DNA of 37,135 nt. Source: Bigelowiella natans CCMP2755. Lineage: Eukaryota; Cercozoa; Chlorarachniophyceae. The position numbers and the translations under genes were made by a program. Each line of letters opens with the position of its first letter. Within the stretch, counting starts at the first letter, position 1. The stretch is from positions 1-37,135 of the forward strand of contig ADNK01001813.1 of NCBI GenBank assembly GCA_000320545.1, read 5' to 3'. Of the stretch, positions 1 through 20,104 are shown piece after piece. A model generated the notes under the pieces. The model did no database searches, had not been told where the DNA came from, and saw only the letters and a list, made by a program, of their open reading frames with translations.

Positions 1-124
1 ATGCTTCATGGCACCTGTACACCTCTAGCTCACCAATTATGTTTTGAAGATGCTCGTTTAAAGCCAAGTCCCGAGCAAATGAGCGGCGTATTTCAGAAAA
101 TCTTTTATAGGGGAAGAATGTCAT
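1..124 (-). CDS. Possible first exon of a gene leaving the left edge
   Basis: On the minus strand an ATG at 124 opens a frame of 41 codons that is still open at base 1. The peptide begins MTFFPYKRFSEIRRSF and continues as a charged, helix-like stretch (for example LNEHLQNIIGELEVYR). No family is recognised. The plus strand is also open across 1-165, so the strand choice rests only on the more protein-like composition of the minus reading. The stop of the next minus-strand gene lies at 213, so this would be a separate gene. Low confidence; it could be intergenic. Confidence 0.2.
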   Translation of the reverse strand, partial: MTFFPYKRFSEIRRSFARDLALNEHLQNIIGELEVYRCHEA

Positions 125-212
125 TGAGGACTACTAAAGTTGGGAATATAAATATTTATGATTAAACAACTAAAATGTAAAACTAGATATTTATTGCGTG
201 CTAGGATAAACA

Positions 213-3200
213 TTAATATGATGCTGAGGTGTGTAAGGATGTCTCGGGCATGCCTGGTTTGTCCATATTCTTTTTCATTGCTTCAATAAGCGCTTTGATG
301 TTCTTTTCTGTCGCAAGTTTCTCAGCCTTTTGAGTAGAGTATGGATAATGATTCAAAGCTATCTATATCATATGGAGAGCCCTTTCAGTAAAAGGGAGAA
401 CATAATCTCGATGAACGATACAATTTTAATATTGTTTGTTAATTATTTCAAACGTTATGGGACATGGGGGCACATAGAGAGATTATAGCAGCAGCAGCCG
501 CAGTAGAAGACTGCATTAGCAATCTTTTGGCAATGTGATTGCTATCATTTCTCTCCCGACAAAGGCCATTCATTAGCATTGGTGCAGCTCCAGAGCTATC
601 ATCGTTAGCACCATGCGCACTCTCATGATGATCGCATTGCAACTACTCAAAGCAAGTTAGCACCTAAGGTCCGCTCGGTCTTTCCGAACCACGTGGCCGC
701 GATCAGAGGGGGGGGGTTGACGAAGAAGGGCTGGGCGAGCGACGCAACCAGCTGGCCAGCGAGCACGCAAGGGAACTCCGCGTCTGATATGACCCGATGG
801 CCTAAGCAGCGAATGGAGTTTCCGAGCACTTGCAGCCATGCCCCAACCTGAGGTGGTGGTGGTGGGCAGGCAGCGTGGACACGACGCAATGTATGGAGAG
901 GAGGGTGGGGGCGATGATTTCGCATTAATGGAGATGTGAATGGTAAACATCCAATACTCACAACGTCCACACACACACTCACTCACTCACTCACTCACAC
1001 ACATACACACTTGCATACATCTGCCCCCCCCACCCCCCCCCCTCCCACACTCCCCAATGCTGCCGCATACTACCAGGATGCCAGAGCGCAGTCCGTACTT
1101 CTCCACGAACCGAGAGGACGGGAAGGAAAATATTATGTAAGCCAGGAAGAAGAACGCGACTAAGTGCCCCAGATTCACCTGCGAAAAACGTCCAATGTTA
1201 CGAAGACACGCTCTCTTCATGCAGTGTATATGCTTCCACCAAACCAAAGCCGCAGCCACCACCTTGGGAACTACTGCTGTCGTTTGGGCATTGCGCCGCG
1301 CTAATCTCTATCTGTGCATTATATCGAAAATAGTTGCCGTAGTTGTTAATGTTTGGCGTTACGTCAGTGCCGTAGTAGAGCTTGGACGCGGAACTGATAG
1401 GCGCGAACGTGAAGCACACGACGTTGTTGAAGAGCGACAACAAGGAGAATATGGACAATATCCACCAGCGCTGCCAGTATAGCCTGATCGCAGATGAACA
1501 TCGGTTAGCTCATCGGATATCATCATCTTCAGCACGCTGTCGGCTGTTGTTATAGCTTCAGGCGACGGCACACAATGAGCGAAGAAATGTACTTGTATTT
1601 CGGCTCGACATGCTGCGGCGTCCGCAGGTTCATCTTGTGAACGGCCTTGGCGATCTCTCCGCGAAGTTCCTGTATCATAAGGTTGTTGTTGCATTCAGAC
1701 GATGGAGCCCTCTGCTAGTAGCCTCTCTAGGCGAAGGCCCAAAAAACGGAGAACGCCAGGGAAGGAAAGCATACATGAAAAGAGAAACGAGAGAAAAGCG
1801 GTGAATCAACCTTCAGTACTGGGTCATCGTGAATGGCGATAGGAGTCGATTGGGAGGAGGTGGGAGTTTGATGGTAATAAGGGCTGCTCTGCGCCGAACC
1901 ATCGAAACCCTCAACCTGCAAGCGTCGCTCCAGCTTCTTTACGATGCTTTGCATTGCCTTGTTGTTTATTATATTCATCATTCTTGGAATCAGCCGCAGC
2001 GTATGAGGAGGAGAAGGGGGGGGGGCGCATTTTTGTGGCAAAATGGTCAAATTTAACAGGCATGTATATTGTAGTACCTGGGCATTGAGGGCGACAAACA
2101 ACTGCAGCGCTCGCACATCGTCCTATTGTTATGTGTACGTCAAATATACAACGGGGTGGGTAGATGTCCCGTATCGGGTTGTGATGCAAAAGTATTTCAG
2201 AGCAACATCTGTGATTTCATCGTTCGGTGCGTCCGTAAGATTTGCCATTGTAGCATGGAAAACAGGTAACATTTTCAACAAACATCCATCCAAAACTTGA
2301 TTATCCGTTTTTGTGTATTTGTACCTCTGCGTCCTCAAGAGCTTGCGCCAACTTATTGTCGGGGAGTCTCATCACCCGCTTTAGCACTTCAATATACCCA
2401 TGCGCATATAACTCTTTGACCTACGGGATGTAGAGACGCCAGGTAAATACATGACCGTGTCGCGACTGAAACTTTGTGGTTTTGTTTCCGATCATTCCGC
2501 GAATTATATCTACTACGAAAATAGAAATCGCGACAGTTTTTGGGGTTATGATTTGATTGAATAACGTTCCATCTTGGTTTTTAAAGGTAGGGTGGTTTTC
2601 TGACCCTTCGGAACTCTCTCTTTACAAGGCCCTTCACTTCGGCGAGGTTGTCCTGTGAGGGGAGGGTTTGGCAAAAGCTTTCGTTGTCATCTCTAAACTT
2701 CGTGTTTGCTTATCACGAGGGAGGCAATCAATCGTAACGGGATACGATATGTATATATTAGTACTTTAACCCACACTTTGCATAAACCTTTGATACACGG
2801 CAAATTTTGTTGTTACAGTATTTCGAGAGACTATATACCTCAGAGTCCACACGGGTCAAGCCTGCTTACAATGCAACATTGATAAGTAAGGGCCATACTG
2901 CAGACATTTGGAATATTTATGATACAAATTGTATGACTGCGACGCACCTCTACGCCTCATCGTTCTGTTACGAAGATACCGAGCCTTCGATTTCTCTTAC
3001 TTTGGTGCGAGAGAAATATAACGGATCCTCGAGCACCAGCGCCTCTCCTCAAACCGGCGCTGCAAAGATGTCTTCTGGCTTAATCAAAAAAGCACCTTGA
3101 AGAGGAAAGTCTCCTCAGAAGAGTCCTCCTGATTGAACGTGGTATCCTTTTATCGAAAAATGATGAGGGTAGTACCGTTAAATGCTAAGCAAAAACCGTA

Positions 3201-3274
3201 TCTGAACCTCACACGCCCACTCTACCATGAATTTCCTTCCCGGAGATTTTTATCTCAGAGGTTATGAACTTACT
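213..3274 (-). CDS. SPX-like domain fused to a truncated SLC49/FLVCR-type MFS transporter
   Basis: Exons in transcription order: (start unresolved)-3274, 3128-3096, 2652-2605, 2420-2325, 2122-2078, 1957-1811, 1711-1593, 1483-1363, 1178-1074, 847-664, 358-213 (stop TAA). From 3128 on, all junctions are GT...AG and phases match, giving 347 residues. Residues 12-85 resemble an SPX domain, including FVALNAQAMQSIVKK, which matches the conserved F..LN..A..KI.KK helix. SPX domains bind inositol pyrophosphates and sense phosphate. A Ser/Pro/Thr-rich linker follows, then HVEPKYKLYWQRWW and four hydrophobic segments (about 170-188, 208-222, 232-246, 263-283) with SLC49 hallmarks: AYIIFSFPSS, EKYGLRSGIL, GAWLQVLG, GQLVASLAQPF, AATWFGKTER. 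Established SLC49 members have 12 helices; here the frame leads to a charged 48-residue tail. The SPX N-terminus and start codon were not found; an exon ending RRIYEK at 3274 is tentative. The family call for the transporter half is firm, the SPX call moderate and the C-terminal exon uncertain. Confidence 0.62.
968..1010. repeat. (CA)n/(CACT)n microsatellite
   Basis: Mixed CA and CACT tandem repeat inside the intron between exons 1178-1074 and 847-664 of the SPX-SLC49 gene. It is followed at about 1023-1042 by near-pure C runs. Confidence 0.95.
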
Positions 3275-3501
3275 TTCTCGTAAATGCGTCGACCAAGGAC
3301 GGCAGGGCGTGGGAACGGAGGGGCCCGGAGGAGGGGAGGTGGGGCAAACTAAAAGTAGCTGTTTGTATTCCTCCTTTTGCCAAAATGGTGGAAACGAATG
3401 CGGTTTTTATATTACGTCAAGAAATATAACCTTGTCGTAATTTTATTTTCAATGCGAGCGTCGAACGGAAATACCCCTTCTCGGTAAATTTCTTCGCTCC
3501 A
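3275..3501. promoter_or_regulatory. Interval between the SPX-SLC49 gene and the GH28 gene (divergent)
   Basis: These 227 bases separate the most upstream tentative SPX-gene exon (minus) from the GH28 start codon (plus). If the SPX start lies here, this is a shared divergent promoter. A C-rich/poly-Pro-coding stretch (about 3275-3350, minus) may belong to the tentative SPX exon. No CTAG-rich palindromes are present, unlike the 3' intergenic blocks. Confidence 0.35.
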
Positions 3502-5743
3502 ATGGGGCCGGTGACAAAGAACCTGCTGCTGCTAGCAGCCATCGCTCGGTGCGCGATCCTCGATTTCGAGGACATTGGTGGTGTACCTGGTATAATTTGA
3601 ATGTATTTACTATCGTAAATGTAGACGACCGGCCGGAGAAAAGGGATTGGGACGTGGAAGGGAAGGGGGGGGTTTCGGAAGATACATGGAAACCCTTCTT
3701 CACCCAAAATATGCATCTTGTCCTTTGTTGGATATACGAAGGATACAGTGTTTATCAATAATGCATGATACAAAGGGTTTTCGGTGAAGAATATGGATTG
3801 AATGTTTAAATGTGAAGACTGAGACGATATTCTTCGGGGTTTCTAGTAAAATATCTTCTTTCCATGGCGCAGATTTCGAACATCATCATACAGCGTCCGT
3901 ATTCTTCACCTTTTAAATTCCGCATATCAGACTCAAGTTCGCTAGACACTGTGGTGAAAAACGGGCGCCTACTGAACCAAACTCTCAACAACGCCACTTT
4001 TCTCCCCGGGGACGTTCTCGTGTTCCCAAACAAGACCTTCCACATCATGGGAGGTATTATTGCCGACAACCTGGACTCCGTGACGATTTCCTTCGACGGG
4101 ACCATCGTACTATCGAACGATTTGAAGCATTGGCCGAGGAGTAGTGGTAGCAAAGTACTGGAGTGCTTTCTCTTCAACAACGCCAAAAACTTGACTCTCA
4201 CCTCGTCCGGCAAAGGCTTGATCGACGGCAATGGCGGAAAGTGGTGGGGAATTCCCGGTATCGGTTATCTTGTTAGGCAGGAAAACCGACCCCGTCTTAT
4301 GCGATTCGAGTATTGTTCCGACTTGACAGTTGAGAACCTGATTCTCAAGAATTCGCCATATTGGACCTTCTTCGCTGGCCAAGTCAACGGCCTTACGGTA
4401 CGCGCACTCTCGCAGCGAGCTGATTTCCTTTTTGTTCATTCGCTATTCTTTTCGAACGGATAAGAATAGAAGGAAGAAGACATTCTCTTGAGTGAATACG
4501 ACGAGATTCTAAATGCTCACTTGCTGGAATCTTCGCTGTTTGTTGGCTCACTCTCTTAGGTTCGATACACGGATATCGATGTCCGCCGCACGAATATAGA
4601 CAGGCACGATATCATTGACCTCACAGCCTTCAACACGGACGGTTTTGATGTGACTGGAAGGAACGTACATATTCACGACTGCAACGTTTGGAACCAGGAC
4701 GACTCCATCGCGGTGAGCAGAGATGCTGCTTGATTCATGTGATGAATAAACCGGAATGCAAATGTAGCCTCGTCCGATCGAAGAAATAACAGATAAGATA
4801 ATTATAGTTCTCCACCGTGTACTCATTTTCTTCTTGCCCGTGCCCCGAGGCTCATGCTCACTACCATTGTCGCCACCCGCACACTTACCCACTCACTCAC
4901 TCGTCTTCCCAATAGGTCAAGGATGATTCTCAGGACATGCTTTTCGAAAGGGTAAATGTGAGTGGCTTGGGCCTGGCAATTGGCTCGATTTCAGGATCGA
5001 TCGTGCGCAATATAACGTTCCGCGACTGCTATCTTCACCATACGTTCAAAGGCATCTACATGAAATTTCGCGACGGAGAGAAACCCGGATTCGTGGAGGA
5101 TATCACCTACGAGAATATTGTCATGGACGAGCCCGAACAGTTAAAAACCAAAATAACTTATAGATATGCTTTTAAGAAATGAAAATAAACATAGCCTTCC
5201 TTCGCGCACCGTTGGTGCTGTGTTTGCCGTGCGACTGGGGTCTAATCCTCTTATACAGAGAAGATTGATCGGTTTGCAGTAGCTAACTATCTCCTAGTGT
5301 ATATGGAAACAAATGCCTTTTTATCCAGTCACTGTAGCATATGCACAAACAATACAACCACACAAGCAGCACACAGCCACACGTACAATAACAGGTGGCC
5401 AATTTGGATCGGACCGGCGCAGCAGAGCGACTCAAACAATTTGTGTGCCGCCCACCCATGCTCAATTTGCTGGCCGCATTTCGATTTCAAGTGCAACATG
5501 CCAAAAGCTGCGCTGTACCGGAATGTGACTCTTCGCAACGTGCTCATTAACAACCCGAAATCTAGCCCCGGCGTCATTCTAGGGAACGCTGACAACCCGA
5601 TGCAAAACATCCTTTTCGATAACGTAGTCGTCAAGGGAGCGAAGAAAGGCTCGGAAGACTATCACACGTGCGTTGGATCCCAGGGCATAGCCACGGGGGG
5701 TACTTATCCTGTCCCCAATTGCTTTAAGGAGGTTGATAATTGA
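3502..5743 (+). CDS. Secreted glycoside hydrolase family 28 (polygalacturonase-like) protein
   Basis: Five exons, 3502-3589, 3931-4397, 4560-4712, 4916-5139 and 5395-5743 (TGA), join in phase to 426 residues. The start is ATG 3502 because it supplies a signal peptide (NLLLLAAIARCA) and splices in frame to DSSSLDTVVKNG. The family fold is a right-handed parallel beta-helix that hydrolyses pectin-type polymers outside the cell. GH28 landmarks are visible: DGNGGKWWG, NTDGFDVTG (Asp212), a QDDS site (Asp232/Asp233, where GDD is usual), the GLGLAIGSISG turn and a GIYMKFRDGE loop (Lys286). The three catalytic Asp positions are kept. The usual GHG His is Leu254, and the Arg of the RIK motif is Tyr284, so ordinary polygalacturonase activity is doubtful. 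Cys pairs near the C-terminus fit a secreted protein. The family call is very secure; substrate is unknown. Confidence 0.92.
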
Positions 5744-6893
5744 TTCAGAACTAAGTTGCCTTCATCCAAAATGATACAGAGATCGAAAGAATTTCAGCTA
5801 ACAATGCATGAAGCTCACTGTTTGGTATAATTCCGCGAACGATGTCTCACAACGCCACTGCGCACATTTGCCTCCTACTTGTGCCATCCACGCTAGTACG
5901 ATGTAGATGGTAGGGTTGCATCAATAGAAGTAAATCTAGCCATCATCAAATAAACCTGTTGTCGATATGCAACGAACATTATGTAGTCGCCCATGCATTA
6001 TCTAGATTATGCTGCACAACTCTAGACTTGTTTGTATGACAATCTAGCAATGTTATGCGCTCGCATTTTAGCAAAATCTTCACATTTCATATGTTAAGTA
6101 GCATCAGAAATTCTCGAATTGTCATCACAGGCTAGCAGGTTGTTGGGTTGTGAGAGCCTACATATAAGGGCTCTCTCGGTTGCGAGCTATATTTCTAGGC
6201 TAGTTTATTATTACTGCTTAGATGTGTGAATCATACTGCGACTAGCTAGCTAGCTAGCTGTGCTAATAGTGTGTTTAAAACATGCTAGCATGTAATGAGT
6301 ACTGTGTATCGCCTTTGTTCGCATCGGATCGCAAAAAATACAGTGTTGGGGATGTATACTCATTAAAAAGGGTAGCAGCACGCAGCTAGAGATCTAGTAT
6401 AGTTAAGGACGGCAAGCGTGGTTTTTCATGTTAATTTTTAGGTGTTTGAATTGTTCATGCACCTTGACATTTTCTACAGATTTTATAACACAAAATAGGT
6501 ACTTTTGTATGTACATCTTATTCGAGGTCCTCGTGCGTGTGTACATTAAAAACATGCAAAGGCTAGCTAGATGGCTGGGATGATGACTAATTTAGTGATA
6601 ATAGGAAATGCCAATGGAAGTGGTTTCTCGTTCTATTTCAGCAGAGCATACGATAGCTAACTACTATCGAGTCCATTTTAAAAACTGCCATAGAGTGGCA
6701 TCTGTGAAGTGATCGGCTTCTTATTTTCCTTCCTAAAAAGATTTTAGTGGAACAAGCAAATAACAGACAGATGGGAGATGAAGCATTAAAATTTCCAAGG
6801 TCAAACCGTGAAAAGGGGACATGGCGAATGTATACCTCATACATTTTTCTGGATTCCTCTCATCATATTCAAGAGTAGCTATTGAGTCATCAA
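5744..6893. other. Convergent intergenic region with CTAG/CATG palindrome block A
   Basis: About 1.15 kb between the 3' ends of the GH28 gene (+) and the small membrane-protein gene (-). No coding exon was recognised. From about 5880 to 6620 it is dense in CTAG words, including (CTAG)4 near 6242-6259, GCTAGC copies, a CATGCTAGCATG palindrome near 6282-6293 and a hairpin GAGAGCC...GGCTCTC (6152-6175). Similar blocks recur at 19.4-19.9, 27.5-28.3 and 33.6-34.5 kb. Confidence 0.7.
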
Positions 6894-7507
6894 TTAGGCT
6901 TGACACGGACGGCTTACTACTGCAGTTTCTTCCGTTGTTCGAACAGCAGCAGCACGCACTGCAACCGCAAAGATTGTACACAGGATACCCGGCCCAATAT
7001 ATGACCCACCTCAGCATGGGGAATTGTAAGCACCTATTTGTTAATTATTTTAAAATCAATGCATACCTATTTCTTATATTCATCTTGAACAATAAATATC
7101 GCTCATCTAAGCCTCAGACAGTTTCATTCTTCAAACATCGAATGATTTGCCACTCGTCGAAACGCAAAAACTAAAATTGGAATCAAATACGTCTTGACGA
7201 CGCAATGGTACTCACCACTGGTCTGCATCATCATCGATTGCGACGGATCTGTTTGTCCAGGAAGAAGTTGTGGAGTCAGGTGTCGTCGATTCTTTCTTCC
7301 CAAGAGAACGACTTCTTTGCCGCCGCTGTCGTTTTGACTCACGCCGAGGTTGATGGATCCTTGGCATTGCCTAATGATCCCTGAGTAACAAATTTTGAAT
7401 ATATTTCGCTCGATCTTCAAATATAGGTGAGATAGGGGCTTGTTGATTCGCATGGGGTGTTCGCAAAGCCGAAAGGGAGGTTGACTCGGGCACTTAAAAC
7501 CGGACAT
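6894..7507 (-). CDS. Small single-pass membrane protein, unknown function
   Basis: A two-exon model, 7507-7216 and 7009-6894 (TAA), uses a strong donor (GTGAGT) and joins in phase to 135 residues. Exon 1 from ATG 7507 gives a polar, Ser/Gln-rich stretch (INLGVSQNDSGGKEVVLLG, later QTDPSQSMMMQ). Exon 2 encodes GSYIGPGILCTIFAVAV, a convincing transmembrane segment, followed by a short tail ending SRPCQA. This resembles the C-terminal end of a type I membrane protein, so upstream exons between 7508 and 8660 may have been missed. The 3' ends of this gene and GH28 converge. No family is recognised. Confidence 0.45.
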
Positions 7508-8661
7508 AATGAATCTCTACAACGGATAGAATGGACACGGTTATCGCATCTATTGTCCCGTGTATCCATCCTCGATCAAAAGCCCGATTGCTCTGTACAG
7601 GACTTATTGAAATTTGGACAGCTAGATACGACCTAGGAATGGAGTCCGAGTTCCGAACGAAAGACAACGAACGGAAGGAGGCGGCGACGTACTGGTCCCG
7701 ATTCTCAGGAAAGATGGCACAAATGTGTTGTCGCAACGGAAAATGAGAGCTAATTTAATATAGATATATTTTCATCTGGACAATATCGTAAGCAATTATT
7801 TTTTTAAACCGAGGTTTTTGGAAAAACAGAGTAAACAGTATAAGCACCTCCAGATCTAGATTCTCTTCTTCGAAGTTCTCAGGGCTAAAAAATATCCCTC
7901 TATCCATAATTCTGCAATATTATTCTTTAGATGTTCTTGGGATGATATTTAATCCAAGATGGACTTATATTTCGGCATCGAAAGCAGACGTTGCCACCAC
8001 GTGACGATGAAAAGGCATCTGTCCCTCCAATTTAAGACCTGATTTCCCGTATAGTTCAGTACTTTCCAGTGTCCTCGGGTAATATATTGCATGCTAATTT
8101 TGATTTGCATAGATAAATAATGATGTCGCTATAAATAATTATCATGTTTTAAATGGCCGAAAAGTACCTCGAATCGTGAGTTGTGTTTGGTTGTCCTCGT
8201 TACCATTCCAATGACTTTCCTAGTTGCGATTATTCAGCCTACCTTTGTTTTGTATATGCGACAGCTTTAATTCTCCCGAAATTCCCTTCAACGCAGGGGA
8301 TAAAACCAATATTGCCTTTGAGAATTTTTGTTCGTTGCTCCTAAAGCCTGCAATGCACATCAATTCGCATGATGTAATTTGACAAAAGGAAGATAATTAT
8401 ACACAAAGACAACGCTTTGGGGGCTTAAATATGTCAAAAGCAACTCATCTCTTCAAGTAGAATCAAACTTCCATAATCTGACCTGACTCCGAATGACGGA
8501 TCTCCGGTTTGCACTCGTACACCAATGGACCACAGCACGTTGCCCTTAAGCATGAGCCTTCCCATGAACAAAACATCCTAAACGGATCTTGATTTGATAG
8601 GTGATGTTGCAATCTGCGACTGTAGTTCAAGAAACGTGAGGAGAAGATAGAATTTCTGATC
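7508..8661. promoter_or_regulatory. Divergent intergenic region upstream of the GMC gene
   Basis: About 1.15 kb between the small membrane-protein gene (-) and the GMC start (+), presumably holding the GMC promoter. An isolated plus-strand frame at 7531-7746 (71 codons, MDTVIASIV...) has natural-looking composition, but the complementary strand is open too, so I do not call it. The stretch 7750-8460 holds no exon I can support. CTAG-rich palindromes are nearly absent. Confidence 0.5.
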
Positions 8662-18715
<10,054 letters not shown>

Positions 18716-19405
18716 TAAAGATAGAGTAGCATAGTTAATCATCACAAGCATCATGGACGAAAGCGATGAGAGCTCTGTATCGTTTTCGAAAGGAAACACA
18801 CCCGAGTTTCGCTGGCCATGATGTAGAGCAGGGTTCATCTTTTTCATCATTTTTAACGACGAAAAATACCCTTTATTGTGCTCAGCAGTAGTAGAGTAAT
18901 GATAGACCCACTCCAGCTTATGCCCACTAACATGTCAAAAATGTTTGCTGTATGACTGTTGCACCAGATGTTTACGGTACGGAACAATGACGAAGACGCG
19001 GCAGGATTAAGGAGCAGCGTTCGAATATTTTCGAGAGTATGGCAGACAAGATTGTAATAATTATAGATTATCTTGAATGCGATATTCAAAGTCGGTTGAT
19101 ATAGCATTTCAGCCAGTATTTAAATCATGGAAGTTTGAAAGATAAAGCAACATCTAGCGGTTTGTTGCACTCGGGCACTGAGCTGAGAATTATAAGTCAG
19201 TAGCCTTTCAAATTAGAATAGCCTCGTGGGTACGAATACTTCGTTCCACGACAATGCATATTTATAAATGTATTATAATTAATCAGATGTTTGGTTTGAT
19301 GTGTACAACGCATGCAATGCCTCCTATGACTTTGGTATGCGTTATAATTTAGGACATTTCACCTGCATGTAGTAGGAGCTTGAAATTTGCTTAAGATTGA
19401 GCAAC

Positions 19406-19481
19406 ATCTCTAGATCTACGTAAATACAAGCTTGTGTCTAGCTAGCTAGCTAGCTAGCTAGCTAGATGTAGATCTAGAGAT
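19406..19481. repeat. Perfect 14-base inverted repeat enclosing a (CTAG)n tract
   Basis: The left arm ATCTCTAGATCTAC (19406-19419) is the exact reverse complement of GTAGATCTAGAGAT (19468-19481). The loop holds seven tandem CTAG units, themselves self-complementary, so the 76 bases could fold into a long cruciform or RNA hairpin. Confidence 0.9.
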
Positions 19482-19920
19482 CATGCTGCAACTGCAAACC
19501 AGCATCATCTAGATCATGCCGTCTAGCCGTCTAGCCGTGCCGATTGCAGCAAGCGCAGCACACCTAGAGAAATTCATGATTTGAACATGCTGGCATGTGT
19601 CATCATCAAGCTAGCAAGCTAGCAAGAACACATGCACACACGAGCATCACATGTTGAGACACATCATCATCACATCAGCTGCGCTAGTGTAGCTTGCTAG
19701 CTTGTTCTACTAATCTAGGCATTCTAGCTAGCTACAGCTAGATCATTAAGAATCTAAGTCCACAGTGTCGATCTTGCTAGCTTGGCTAGTTGGTCAGTGG
19801 TCACTACCAAGACGTTCCCCATTAGCTAGCTAGCTAGCCCATTTCGTTTCACAGCTTTCTTTGTTGCATTCGTCGAGGACCGTCGTTCTAGACAATCTAG
19901 ACTGAACATGCTAGCATGTA

Positions 19921-19940
19921 GCATGGTGTCAGCACCATGC
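19921..19940. repeat. Short hairpin GCATGGTG-N4-CACCATGC
   Basis: Eight-base perfect arms with a four-base loop, immediately after a CATGCTAGCATG palindrome at the distal end of block B. Confidence 0.8.
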
Positions 19941-20104
19941 AAGTCATGACTGACGTACTCAAAGTGAGTTGCCTCTGTGGTTGAAAGGCAGCTTTGTGTC
20001 TAGTCAAGGTTTAGCAACATGAAAGTTTCTGCTACGCATCTGAACACAATGTACGCAATGTGCAATTGATGTACATCGCATGCTAAACATGTTTCACAAT
20101 CAGT

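Larger units (their letters stand above)
18716..20104. other. Convergent intergenic region with palindrome block B
   Basis: About 1.4 kb between the 3' ends of the GMC gene (+) and the coiled-coil gene (-). No supported exon. The proximal part (18716-19250) looks like a 3' untranslated region plus spacer. From about 19380 to 19940 the sequence is crowded with CTAG and CATG words. These include a (CTAG)7 tract at 19438-19465 inside a 14-base perfect inverted repeat (19406-19419 with 19468-19481), repeated GCTAGC, CATGCTAGCATG near 19909-19920 and a hairpin at 19921-19940. Confidence 0.75.

Noticed and set aside
2129-2338. Minus-strand open frame (MRTQRYKYTK..., MLPVFHATMANLTD...) that looks like an ARM-repeat exon
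   Set aside because: It would need 27-29 base introns on both sides and its phase does not match. The flanking exons 2420-2325 and 2122-2078 join in phase across a 202-base intron, typical of this gene.
3055-3078. Minus-strand mini-exon PEDIFAAP in the SPX gene
   Set aside because: It would leave a 17-base intron before it; direct splicing 3096 to 2652 is in phase without it.
2807-3100. Plus-strand 97-codon ORF (MLLQYFERLY...) with natural composition
   Set aside because: It lies antisense to the SPX-SLC49 exons/introns, has no homology cue and no splice partners; retained only as a note.
3417-3773. Minus-strand ORF of 118 codons
   Set aside because: Complement of the GH28 first exon and intron; the signal-peptide exon on the plus strand explains the region.
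19438-19465. Tandem CTAG and GCTAGC arrays as a CRISPR or transposon terminus
   Set aside because: No spacer-repeat periodicity, no transposase frame and no target-site duplication seen; treated as a palindromic intergenic block.
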